A DNA stretch of 22,903 nt from Nemertoderma westbladi (Eukaryota > Xenacoelomorpha > Nemertodermatida > Nemertodermatidae). The stretch is from contig JAUCBJ010003857.1 in NCBI GenBank assembly GCA_032718475.1, positions 1-22,903 on the forward strand, given 5' to 3'. A model generated the notes under the pieces. The model ran no database searches and was not told the origin of the DNA. It saw only the letters and a program-made list of their open reading frames with translations. The position numbers and the translations under genes are program-made. Numbering within the stretch: position 1 is the first letter of the stretch; every line of letters starts with the position of its first letter. Positions 1-10,440 of the stretch are shown piece by piece.

Positions 1-63
1 TAACGTACGGGATGGAGTAAGCCTACGGGATATGATTGCAGGTAGACACAATGGGCTTCACTG

Positions 64-306
64 CATAACCTAGGCAACTGCTAAATAAACAAATACTTCG
101 TCCATCTTTAATTCTCAAGGTGAGCCTTGAAATTTCAAGTATTACCTTGACTAAGTATTGCTTTGAGTTACCCGCTTGACTGAAACTCAAGAAAATCTTA
201 GTCAAGGTAAAACTTGAGTTTCAAGGTGACCTTGAAGTGGATTTCAAGGTCAATCTCAAGATTTTTTGAGTTACTCGGCCCAGTTATTTAGTACACCTTG
301 GTTATA
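64..306. mobile_element. Fold-back (MITE-like) element
   Basis: The two halves of this ~240-bp stretch are imperfect reverse complements. The outer ends match as ATAACC(T/A)AGG...CTAAATAA (64-88 against 286-306). The inner arms match closely: 117-155, ending TTACCTTGACTAAG, pairs with 196-233, beginning CTTAGTCAAGGTAA. The loop is about 40 bp. No coding capacity is seen. This is typical of a non-autonomous fold-back DNA element, but no clear target-site duplication is visible, so the exact ends and superfamily are uncertain. Confidence 0.6.
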
Positions 307-465
307 CGCCACATAATATGCAGTACCTGTTTTTTAATACATTGTGAAAAGATCCAATTATTTCATGTAATAATGTTACCTATACATATTTTCTATGCTG
401 TGCAAGTAAATACATTGTGTTCTAGAATACTAACTACTAATTTATAGCTATTAATAAAATTTGTT

Positions 466-515
466 ACATCATTTTAAGTATTTATTTTTAACATCATTTT
501 AAGTATTTATTTTAA
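466..515. repeat. 25-bp tandem duplication
   Basis: The unit beginning ACATCATTTTAAGTATTTAT occurs twice head to tail (466-490, 491-515) with essentially no divergence, indicating a local duplication, probably recent. Confidence 0.8.
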
Positions 516-755
516 ACATAAATCATTAATTTAACATAAAAACAGAAAGCAAAAGTTCTTGGTCTCACCGATAATGTTCGTTAAATGGTATTTATGCTAA
601 TTATTTCTGTTACTGCACATCTTTCGCTATATTTTTCAATAAGAAATATTACAGAATTGTTCTAGAACAATTTACAAACACATTATATTAAAGCAAATAT
701 ATGTTATTAAAAAATCATTAAAAAATCATATGTGGCATATAATGCAAAAGTACCA

Positions 756-781
756 GTAGCTAACAAAACTGTGTTAGCTAC
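756..781. repeat. Hairpin, 10-bp perfect stem
   Basis: GTAGCTAACA (756-765) is followed after 6 bases by its exact reverse complement TGTTAGCTAC (772-781). The GTAGCTA word also recurs in the inverted repeats at 16133-16300, so this may be part of a dispersed repeat family. Confidence 0.6.
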
Positions 782-946
782 AGTTTCATATTGTTTGATA
801 CGGGTATATATATTTTATACGTAAGAAGGCCCTTCATAGTATTTTATTTATAATGTAGAAAGAAGGTGTTAAAAGTACAGTACATATAATAAATAATATA
901 CTGTAATTATTTATCTTGTTGAACATCGAACAGTTTTTTTTTTCAA

Positions 947-3900
947 ATGGGAGACAACAAGGAACTTGTTGGACTACAACTTTGCAGAACTACAACATTA
1001 ATTAGAGATGGTTTTGGGACATCAATTGTTTGTGATGCTTCACGGTGTGTTATCTGTCAACAAGTTAGGTTAGGGGGTTCAGGGGATAATATCACAGTTA
1101 CCAGAACAACCGAAGGTAGAAAGAAAATAATAGCAGCTGCACAAATCCGAAAAGATATCGTTTTGAAAAGGATAAATTATCTGGGATTAGACTCTGAGTT
1201 TGTATATCATTGCAACAATGAATGTTACAAATTATACACATTAAAGAAAACACTTCTAAAAAAACAAAGAGAACCGGAAGTGATAGAGGAAACCAACGGA
1301 AAAGAAAATGAGTCTGTTCCATGTCCAACTAAAAGGCTCAGGTCCGAAATCGCCTCACGTCACCAAGGGTCATTTCCTAAAGACGACCCCACCCAATTAA
1401 CTTGCATTATATGCGGTAATCAAAAGCATGGCAGTACTAGGGAGAAATACAGGATATGCGAGACAAATAGAGCAACAACATTTCTTGCAGCTACTAATTT
1501 CTTTAAGGATGAAATATACGTCAAAACCTGTGATCTTGACAATGTACAAGCTGTCTTTGCTGCGGATTTATTTTATCACAAGCTTTGTCTTGAAGCATAT
1601 ATTCAAAACATAAGAGGCGATGCCAGCAATCTTATGGTCTCGAACAAGCAACGTCCTCTAAAGGCAAAGCTATAAATTACATCAAACCACTGCTTCAAGA
1701 CATTTTTGACAGTGGTTATGGTTTGACACTCAGTGAAATTCGAGATTTTGTGAGCGGAAAGTCTGAAGACTGTGTATTAACAAACAAAGAAGTTAAACTT
1801 TACATGATTAAACTATTCGGTGACAAAATCCAGTTTTCCAAACCAATTTAAATGAATCAGCCACTTCTTGTGTACTCGTCTTCGCTTTCAACTGACCAGG
1901 TAGCAGCTAAACTTCGTTCTGTTGACACTGTGAGGGATGCTGGACTACTAGTCAGAAAATCGATCTTAGAAGCAAATTTTAATCTTGATGACGAATTTGG
2001 AGATTCCAATCAACTGGAATATTCTTGGAAAAAAACGCCAATTCCATAACCATTAGTTGATTTCTTGTCTCATGTATTAAATTTTGACAAACTTGATATC
2101 CTTTCTTCTGTTAATGGAAACAATCAACCGGATTTGTCAGCTGATGTTGAAGGAGATGTTAATGGTGACCCAGAAGTCAATGAGGGCGATATTCTAACTG
2201 ATAAATCAGAATCCAATTTATCATGCAGGATTAGAGCGCTGTTCCAGATACTATATTATAATGTTCATAAAGGAAGAAAGAAAACACCGCTGCATTTAAT
2301 GGTTGGTCATTCAATTCATGAAAAATGTAAAGGTAGACAACTTATAACTTCATTTAATAAAGCTGGTCTCTCAGTCAGCTATAACGAGGTTATGGAATCG
2401 CGTAGAAATCTTGCACAATACACTATTCATTCTTGTTCCATAAACGCAGCTCTTCCAAGTCACTTTACATCAAATAACTTTACAGTTGGAGTAATGGATA
2501 ATTTCGATCATGAGGAATCCACCCTTTCTGGTCTACAGGGAACTCACGACACCGTTATGGTTTTATTCCAAGAAGCTCCAAGTGTAATTCCAAGCAAACC
2601 AAAACTCTCGACAATCGTTCAGAGTAAATCAGCTAAGCGCTCTGGATCCTTACTTCCTTGTCAACATTTCAGATCCTATGATAAACCATCAAAATCAGTT
2701 ATACAAATCCCACCGGATTTTCCAGTTTCTGAAGTGACAACGTGCTCAACAAATAGCGATGTAAGACAAGAGGAGACTGTGATAAGTATGCTACAAGCTG
2801 TAGGAGGTTTACACAACCAAAACACTGTGACATGGTCTGGGATTCACGCAATTATCTCAAACGAAGACGTCCCTCTACAACATGTAGGTTTTCTACCAAT
2901 ATTACCTTATCCTGTTACTAAGTATGACAGTGTATATTCAGCCATGAAAAATTTTCAAAGCTTACTTGTCCATCTACAACAACAGGCACTTCCACTTGCA
3001 TGTGATGAAGGAGTCTACCATATTGCTGCTGGAATTCAATTGGTGTCTAACGAATTTAGTGATATTGTGCTTCTAATGGGGTCATTTCATCTTACAAAAA
3101 TACTCCTTGCATGTATTAGAAAGTATGTTGCAGGTAGCGGCCTAGAATCTGTTCTTATTGAAAACAGTGTGTTCGGACCTAACATTACTGAAAGTGTCTT
3201 AAAGGGTAGCAATTATGTAAGGTCAGTTAAGGGAATGTTTAGGCTGGCGGAAGTTGTAGAGCGACTAAAATGGAAATCCTTTCTAAGCAACATACAAGAT
3301 GATGAGTACAAATTCTAAGTACAAATTCAAAATCTATATTAGAAGAATTTGAAACGTTCTCACATAAAAATATAGAGCGTTCTGAACAATGCCAATATCT
3401 GGAAGGTTTTTTACATCTTGTAGGTCTTTTGAAGTGTCTTATTAGAGCAGATAGAGAGGGAAACTGGAAACTATATCTGGAAACAATGAAGCAAGTTATT
3501 CCTGTTTTTCATATATTTGACAGAATAAATTACTTAAGGTGGGGATCATTATTTCTTCAGCAAATGCTGAATCTGGATAAATCACATCCTGAGGTTTATG
3601 ATCAGTTCATGAAAGGCCATTTTGTTGTACGGAGAACTAAAGGGAAGTTTAATGCGGTTGGTGTCGATATGGCTCTGGAACAGACAATAAATAGATCTCA
3701 AAAGTCAAGTGGTGGAATTATTGGTCAATCTAAGCGAAAAGACTATATTGCAGAATGGAACCTGGTCTATCATGAGGTTCTTTCAATTCGACAAGCAATG
3801 CAAGTACTACTTAATGTTAGACAAGTCGATTATGAACTGCAGATACATCATGAGTTAAGTGGAAACCTCAGAAACGAGATGGATTTAAGTATAGCAAAAA

Positions 3901-5648
3901 TGGTGCAGTATATCGAATGCAAAGAAAATCACTATATTAATGGAGGTGAGGTTGAACTTCATAATTTATTAACAAACGAAATTGTACCACCATCAACTTC
4001 CGAAAAGCTAAACGAAATTGTACCACCATCAACTTCCGAAAAGCTACTTAACTTTTTGACCCTGGCAGACAATTTCTATTCCTCCTTTCATTATGAAAGA
4101 TTTATCAAGTGCTCCAAGCCTCTATCAGCTACCATACATAGACAAAATCTTCCTACTTTTCAAAGTACAACAATCGGGGATCAATGCTCAAAACAACAAC
4201 ATAAAAATTATATCAAAGAACTGTTGCAATCGCAAAGGTCAGTTGATATCGCTAAGGAAAGAGGAATGGAAATGGAAGAGATCCTTAGTTTCGATATCAC
4301 ACCATCGTCTTTGATTGATAGTCATGGTGCTACAACTAAGCCAATGAAATCCAGTTTAATTTCTGAGTTAATGAGAATGATGGAAAGTGTAGACATGAAT
4401 TTTGAAAAAGACACCGCACTAAAGACATGTCTTGTTGTTGATGTTATGAATCAACTTCGCAGAATACCACTAAAGGGAAAGGGAACATTTCGTGAAATTT
4501 TCGAAGCGTCCAACCGTATTGTGAAGAGTGTCTGCATATTTAATCGAGTTGATTACGTTTTTGACAGTTATCTACCATCATCGATTAAAAATGCAGAGAG
4601 AGAAAGATGATCTTCAGTTCAACAACTATCACTCACCTCCATTACTCCTGATGTGATGATTCCAGTTCAGATAGATAGGTTTTGGGCATCAGGAGAAAAT
4701 AAAGTGTTGTTACAAGATGTGCTTAAAGGATTCATATTGGGTGTGTTGGAAAACCAACCGTGGGACACTATCTTAAGTGGTGTAGTTTGCGAAGATGAAT
4801 CTATACCTGGAGTAATTCTAAAAGCGAACAGTGGAGGAGTGATCGAGGGTCTGGAGAAGTTCAACATTGAAGAAGCAGACCTGCGTCTCATTCCACATAT
4901 TTTGAACGCGGTTAAAGATGGATCTGAAAGAATCATCGTGCTCTCAAATGATACCGATGTGTTGGTGCTGCTCATCCATTTCTACAACACTTTTCACGAG
5001 AATGGTTTGTCAGAGTTATGGATGAGAAAAACGTCAACAGAACTTATCCCAATTCATCGACTTGTGGAACAGATCGGTCCTATTAGTGAGGCTATACCTG
5101 CATGTCATTACCTCACTGGATCTGATGTTACTAGCAAAATAGGCACCAAAAGGGCAGCCCTAAAGGTGCACCCAGAACTCTATTTAAAGAACTTCGGGCG
5201 ATGTTTCCCACCTAATAAAGAATCATTCAAACATGCAGAGCAATATTTGGTTAAGGTCATAAAGCCACGATCGACTAGTAAAACGTTTGACAGTCTTCGA
5301 TCCGAAATCGTTAGACAAGAAGGTGCTCCAAACTTATTAAACCTTCCTTGTTCAAGTCATTCATTGCAGGGTCATTTGTTGCGCGCCTTCTACAATGTTT
5401 ATTTGTGTACATCAGTATTAAATAGTAACTCGCCCAACCTAGAACCAACAGATTATGGATGGTCTATTAATGAGAATGACTCATCAATCATGCCCGATCC
5501 TTGGAATAATGAACTACCTAAATGGGCGACGATTAATTGCTTCTGCAAGAAGTGCAATACTATGCGATGCAGATGCCGGAAAGATATCGTTTCTTACACA
5601 TCATTTTGCAAATGCAATTTTGAAATGGAGTGCGACAATATTCCATAA
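947..5648 (+). pseudogene. Decayed gene: zinc-module / FEN-like nuclease / CXC-tail protein
   Basis: A single-exon coding relic of about 1,560 codons. The ATG at 947 has a good context (CAAATGG). Reading continues through in-frame stops at 1849-1851, 2047-2049 and 4608-4610, with frameshifts near 1625-1660 and 3310-3322. Two N-terminal zinc-binding modules each start with CxxC (CVIC; CIIC) and end in a YH...C...Y pattern. The middle includes an RRTKGKFNAVGVDMALEQT stretch of the kind I recall from multicopy invertebrate proteins. The C-terminal part has EEAD (about 4869-4880), NDTDVLVLL (D codon 4950) and LTGSD...KIGTKRAAL (5115-5170), matching the acidic residues and helix-turn-helix layout of FEN1/XPG-type PIN nucleases. 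Then comes a cysteine-rich tail (5538-5633; CxC..C....CxC...CxC) like a CXC/tesmin domain. No introns and no poly(A) tract are seen, so it is a decayed transposon-type or multicopy gene rather than an obvious processed copy. Domain assignment is inference; inactivation is seen directly. Confidence 0.75.
3975..4046 (+). repeat. Perfect 2 x 36-bp in-frame tandem duplication
   Basis: 3975-4010 is repeated exactly at 4011-4046, duplicating the 12 codons NEIVPPSTSEKL in frame inside the pseudogene. Perfect identity next to multiple stops suggests that this slippage is recent relative to the rest of the decay, or that selection no longer acts. Confidence 0.9.
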
Positions 5649-5700
5649 TAAGAACATTTTATAATTCATAGCATTTAATTAACATTATATAACATTTCAT

Positions 5701-5706
5701 AATAAA
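5701..5706 (+). promoter_or_regulatory. Candidate polyadenylation signal
   Basis: AATAAA lies 53 bases after the terminal TAA of the 947-5648 relic. The position is plausible for 3'-end formation, but the hexamer is common in A+T-rich DNA. Confidence 0.35.
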
Positions 5707-5906
5707 TTCACTCAGTGATCATATCAATATAACTATTTTACTGTGCCCTCGTTTCTTTATAACTCGCTTCGATCGGTTTTTGATGAATTGGAGCATCGTA
5801 AAACCGTTATATTTGGTTAACTGGTAACAACAGCTAAATAATAATTATCATTTGTACTCTTGATTTGGAAAAGTGATGAGGACACAGATGAATATTTGTA
5901 TATTTA

Positions 5907-5927
5907 TGACGTCATAAAATGACGTCA
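5907..5927. promoter_or_regulatory. Paired CRE-type palindromes
   Basis: TGACGTCA, the consensus CREB/ATF site, occurs at 5907-5914 and 5920-5927 inside a direct repeat of ATGACGTCATAA. The motif is seen directly. A regulatory role is only inference because no intact gene is adjacent. Confidence 0.35.
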
Positions 5928-6839
5928 TAAAAAACTTAGGCCCAGGAACCTAAAAGTCTACCCAATTTTTTTTTTCTTCATTTTTGGACCCCAAACCCAG
6001 TTCAAGTGAGAAACGGCGTCCACCTCGAAATTCCTACGGGACTTAAGGCCCTCAGGGACTGTATTATAAAAGAATAAACCCATAAACTCTTTTATCAATA
6101 TTCATTTAAAAGTATTAAGAAATTCACTTAAAAATATTTCATTTTAATTTACTAGTTATGTTAAAATAAAAAAAACTAGCTATATGTTCATTAAATTTTT
6201 TATTGTATTTATGTTCTAGAATAGTATATAATACTTTTATATTGTTCTGCAACTCCTCCATGTTGCCATTTTATCAATGATATAGAATTTATAAATGTAG
6301 TGCTATACGGACCGAAAAGCTAACCGAAAAGTTGATGCAAAATTAAAAAAAAAACGGTCACACAGGCTATACTTTAACTGGTTGATATACAGTTATTTAA
6401 GTTCTAGAATTTTTTTTTATTAGGAATGTTAATATAGTTACAATGGGTATTTTGGCTTTAGCTGGGTGATATACAGTTATATCACCCTATTGTTTAGCCA
6501 ATCAGATTTGAGAATAAGCTAGAATACATGATAAACAGTAATGGTAAAAAGGTAAAAAGGTAATGTCAAACAGTATATTATTATCAGAAGTATTCAGTAT
6601 GCAAGCCTAATAGTTAAAAAAATTCCAGAAGATTGAAAACCAAGTGCATGGACTCTAATTGGATACCTTAACAGGGTAGGGAGATGTTGCTTGGCAACAT
6701 GTACACACAATCAGAGAGTACAATACTGGATACTATTATTGTGAGTGTTGCAGTATGCCTCTGTTTTGATATTTCATCTGCAAAATACTTTAACAACTTT
6801 AACACCAAAACTCTCTTATGGTATAATAAGAGACCTTCG

Positions 6840-6955
6840 GCCTTCAGTCATTCAGCCTTCAGCCACAGTAAGCGGATGCGGCGACGCGTATTGAACCACG
6901 ACAAACCCGGTCAGGATTCCCTCGCCAACTCGGGGATCCCGTCACACAGGTTTAA
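6840..6955 (-). mobile_element. Possible tRNA-derived SINE fragment
   Basis: On the minus strand, CCCCGAGTTGGCGAGG (plus 6920-6935) resembles a Leu/Ser-type tRNA box A. Downstream, GTGGTTCAATACG (plus 6887-6899) resembles box B (GGTTCNANNC) at a workable spacing. The stretch is clearly more G+C-rich than its surroundings. Both boxes are imperfect and no tail is defined, so the call is weak. It could be unrelated G+C-rich DNA. Confidence 0.3.
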
Positions 6956-7274
6956 TTAACCCATTATTACATCTTGGAATTTTCGAAGACCAGTAACACT
7001 AATTCTTTAGGATTAGTCACTCAGCGTGTACTATAATCAGCCACTGACAGTACACCACTACCCACTGCATCGACTGAGATGCTGTGATGTTCAAGCTCTC
7101 AGATGGTGTTACAAACAAATGCAGCTTCCAGGTTCCATGCTGAAGCTGAAAAGTGGAATATGGACTTGGTTTGGGTATGTGGGTATGGAAACTGTACGTT
7201 TGATACATTCCGTATTTCATCTCAAGGAATCAATGATTCCCCTTTGATGATGAGAAAGAAAGTGCGAGACTTGA

Positions 7275-8285
7275 CTTTCTCCTGGAGCATTCATTGACAC
7301 AGAACCATTTGAAGTGTTATGGGGCGTCCTCCAGGGAGACACACTTGCACCATTCTTGTTCATAATTGTGGTTGACTATGTTCCTCGCATGTCCTTAGAT
7401 CATCATAATGATGATGGGGTGATGATAACTCCACCTACTGGCTCCAGAAGTCGAGGAAATCCTGCCAAGTACCTAACTGATCTAGACTTTGCTGATGACT
7501 TAGGAGTACTCTCAGAATCATTGGAGGGAGCCCAACGGCTCCTCAGCTCATTAGAACATGCTGCTTCTAGTGTTGGTATTTTTATTAACTCCAGAAAGAC
7601 CAAAATTTTGACAGTTAACTTCGAAAGTCATCAGCAAGTCTCTGATCGGATGAGCATAAGCTCAAAGGATGGTATGCTTGAGCATGTGGACGACTTCTGT
7701 TACCCGGGATCATGGATCCGGAAGTCAGGTGAGGACCTTCGAATACGTAAGGGAAAGGCATGGGCAGCCTTGAATAGGCTTTCCAGGATTTGGAAGTCAC
7801 CGAGAATTAATCGGAAACTTAAGGTCCGATTATTTAGAGCAGCAGTAGTTCCAGTACTCCTCTACGGGAGTCCATGCTGGGCTCTAACTGCTGAGGACAC
7901 CAAATCTCTGGATGGCACATTCACAAGAATGCTACGCCGGGTTCATTGTGTCAAGTACAATGCACACATCTCCAACCAGACACTATATAACATTGGAGGT
8001 GTCTCATTGGTTCCACAAGCTTGACACTAGAACAAAATCGCCTCCGCTTTGCAGGACATTGCTTTCGCCGTGAGGACCAGCCAGTGCATAATCTTGTACT
8101 TTGGCAGCCTCATGGAGTGAATAAGCATGGTGGACAGCCCATGACTTTCTTGAGACGCATCTTAAACGACACTGGCCTTGATATATTGTATACATAAATG
8201 ATAACTCCAATCCTCTACTTTGGTGTCTGTCAGAGATGCCATGGCATTGCGCAAATCTAAAGCAGAACTTGAAGCGCACCATCAT
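7275..8285 (+). pseudogene. Non-LTR retrotransposon reverse transcriptase, 5'-truncated
   Basis: The region encodes the palm and thumb of a non-LTR reverse transcriptase. GVLQGDTLAPFLFII (motif B, from about 7320) is followed by LTDLDFADD (motif C with catalytic Asp pair, about 7470-7500), KTKIL, then the usual C-terminal block RIRKGKAWAALNRLSRIWKS...LYGSPCW. The main frame ends at 8022-8024. The family's RLRFAGHC...LWQP segment continues in another frame to a TAA near 8196, and weak similarity runs on to about 8285. Motif A and the endonuclease are missing, consistent with 5' truncation during target-primed insertion. The clade is not assigned. The copy at 13440-14670 belongs to the same broad family and shows the upstream part missing here. 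Confidence 0.85.
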
Positions 8286-9101
8286 ATCTTAGAAAATACA
8301 GAATCTGGTTCCGAAGCAGAGATAATTTTCCCACTATGGCCAATGGTAATAGTTAGGTAGTTATATTTTGGAACTTTTCTACAAAATATAAATTATCTCG
8401 CAGGGTATGAATTCTCATAATAAATCCTAAATCCGCTCTGTTGTTTAATGACCACCCATTCAGGTTTGGGTGGATATTAGTAATCCTCTCCATGCGACAC
8501 GGTTGTCATTACCTCCCAGCAATCTGGTAGGCAAACGGCAAGTTCCTCCTTGTCCACTCTCGAGGTGTTTCTTTGAATTTCCCACCTTCTTTCTCTACGA
8601 TATAGTGGTGGAGCTTGCCAATCGTAGTGAGAGTTTTTATAATTTGTTGAGAGAGTAAACAAACGGATCGAATAGTGAAAGTATGCAACCTTGGGAGCTA
8701 GTGCGCTGCCTTATGAGTAAATGCCAAGAGACCATCACTATCAGAGCAATATAATCATCAATACTGTCGATTAATAGTAAAGTTTACCAAAGAAACTCCT
8801 TAATTTCATTAAGTCAATAAAATCCAATCACCATCATTCAGCCATTAGTCAGTATGTGTTTAGGGAACATTACCAAAGTCAAACGATCAGGATCCCAGGC
8901 CAACCAGAATGCCCCTCACACCACTAGAGATGGCACTTACCCCTATACGCTATAATAACAACATATTTTCTAAATAATTAATTATAAGTTATTTTTATGC
9001 TTATATAGTAATCCTAGTGGTTTTTATTACTCTCTTAATCAAGCTAGATATTTCCTATGTGGAGGAAAGTATGACATCTTGACGAATATCATGACACTTA
9101 A

Positions 9102-9146
9102 GGGGGGGGAGAGGGGTGGGGTAGCACCCCCCCCCCCCCCCCCCCC
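9102..9146. repeat. G-runs facing a 20-base C-run
   Basis: G8 (9102-9109), further G-runs to 9121, then C20 at 9127-9146. The tract can form a G/C hairpin and is rich enough in G-runs for quadruplex folding. Its length is likely unstable, and read errors are possible here. Confidence 0.75.
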
Positions 9147-9435
9147 AAATAAATTTTGTCAAAAATATTTTATTGTCTATTCGGATTGTAAATTTCATGG
9201 AGAATCTGAATCTGAAAACGCTTTGTCCATATCTATTTCTGTCTCGAGATACAGTCGACCAAAGTTACTCAGTTGATTTTTTTTTATTTATTTAAAAAAC
9301 AAATTTGTCAGTTTGTACGTTATCTGACGGTCATTAAAAATGTAAAATAATTCTACATGATCGAAATGTCACTGCTGGTGTTTTTACTTTTGATTAATTA
9401 ATATTCAACATATTAAATATATCTGAAATATATTC

Positions 9436-9655
9436 AGGCTGTATGCCGGCCTGTCTGTCTGTTAGTCTGTTAAAAATAAGAAAACAGACAAACTTTGTAA
9501 AATTATATTTTAGGGTTTTTATATTCAGTGTAATCATCTCAGATCTCAGGATATATTTTTTTTAGAATATATACTGTGTGTATGAGTTGGTCTGTCAGCC
9601 GGTCTGAATGTCTGTCTGTTTGTCTGTCTTTCTGCCTGTCTGTCTGTCTGTGAAA
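9436..9655. repeat. Two TCTG-rich microsatellite blocks
   Basis: Interrupted (TCTG/GTCT) runs occur at about 9449-9472 and more strongly at 9588-9652. They are separated by A+T-rich sequence with partly similar flanks (GTCTG...AAAAAT). Simple slippage repeats. Confidence 0.7.
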
Positions 9656-9963
9656 AATGATAAACCACATCTCCACACTAAAATCCTAAATATGGGGTTT
9701 TTTTGGGTCTGTGATTCTATTTCTGAAAGCAGTGGTAACTTTTAAAATTGAACTAGAACTACTAACTAATATTGAAACCAAATGTACTGCGCTGGAAGGG
9801 TAGTACAGTGGTACCGGTAGTTGGTAGGCCTAAGGCAACTAATTACCTATGTAGGTATAATGGATCCATGACTTATTAGTCATGCACTACTTTGTTACTA
9901 CTAATTGTATTCTATACTGCAGAGCAGCGCTATATCGACTGTAAGAAATATTTATGTGCTGTA

Positions 9964-10440
9964 ATGGGGAGAGTCAGAAAGAAAAGCGCAATAATTCGGC
10001 AACACCAACCACGACTCATTTCTAGTTGGAAAAAGAACCCCGCTTTAACTTTACCAATTAATGTTAATTTACTGAGCGCTGATAGAAAATCAGATACTGC
10101 TTCTGAACGAAATCTACGTACAAGAAATGGCAGAATAGTGGACGTACGTAATCTCGGTCATTGGGGAACAGGTAGAGTTCTAGAACCGAAATTAAAAAGA
10201 GATTCACTCAGTGGTTATCGAATCATTGGTATAAATAACATAGTGTTACTTGTAAAAGCTGCTCATAAATCCGGCGATTGTTTGGGGTCTATGGAATGTA
10301 GGAGGATGGATGAATTAACTTGTGGTATAGATTCCATAGTAGAGTTTTCATGTTTACTATGTAAATTGAAGTTTCTGCTACAATCAGCTGAAATGAAGGA
10401 TGTTAATGGATCAGAAATTACTGCAGTGGGAACCCGTTAA
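9964..10440 (+). pseudogene. Probable N-terminal fragment of a Mutator-like transposon protein
   Basis: An open frame of 158 codons from ATG 9964; an in-frame ATG at 9892 exists, but MGRVRKKS at 9964 looks like the natural basic start. The N-terminus is basic. The middle has GRIVDVRNLGHW, followed by a Cys-containing segment ending CGIDSIVEFSCLLCK...DVNGSEITAVGTR. From memory this order (RIVD-x-L, then G-x-S-x3-F-x-C-x2-C, then a DVN/AVGT turn) resembles the N-terminal domain of invertebrate Mutator-like transposase proteins, which normally run on into a much longer catalytic region. That continuation is absent after the TAA at 10438-10440, so the copy is truncated. It could instead be an unrelated zinc-knuckle ORF. 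Confidence 0.45.

Larger units (their letters stand above)
307..946. other. A+T-rich non-coding stretch
   Basis: No coding region is supported here. It holds two TTCTAGAA palindromes (420-427, 660-667), a 25-bp perfect-type tandem duplication (466-490 and 491-515) and a small hairpin (756-781). Nothing clearly promoter-like can be defended. Confidence 0.5.
5649..6835. other. Non-coding stretch with short repeats
   Basis: No gene is supported. It contains paired TGACGTCA palindromes (5907-5927), TTCTAGAA at 6214-6221 and 6402-6409, and a word GGTCACACAGGCTATAC (about 6356-6372). That word recurs with one mismatch near 16411-16427, pointing to a small dispersed repeat. A short 8-bp stem (6812-6833) precedes the next feature. 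Confidence 0.4.
8286..9963. other. No gene seen; simple-sequence tracts
   Basis: No credible coding region was found; the short open frames show no recognisable composition or motif. Simple repeats at 9102-9146 and 9436-9655 are listed separately. Confidence 0.5.

Noticed and set aside
4667-4975. Minus-strand ORF of 102 codons
   Set aside because: Antisense shadow of the FEN-like region.
5649-5760. Processed-pseudogene poly(A) tail after the nuclease relic
   Set aside because: No A-tract follows the AATAAA, so retrocopy origin is not supported.
8004-8285. Minus-strand ORF of 93 codons
   Set aside because: Antisense shadow of the reverse transcriptase C-terminal region.
9079-9276. Short ORF with a proline run
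   Set aside because: The prolines come from translating the C20 homopolymer; no other coding signal.
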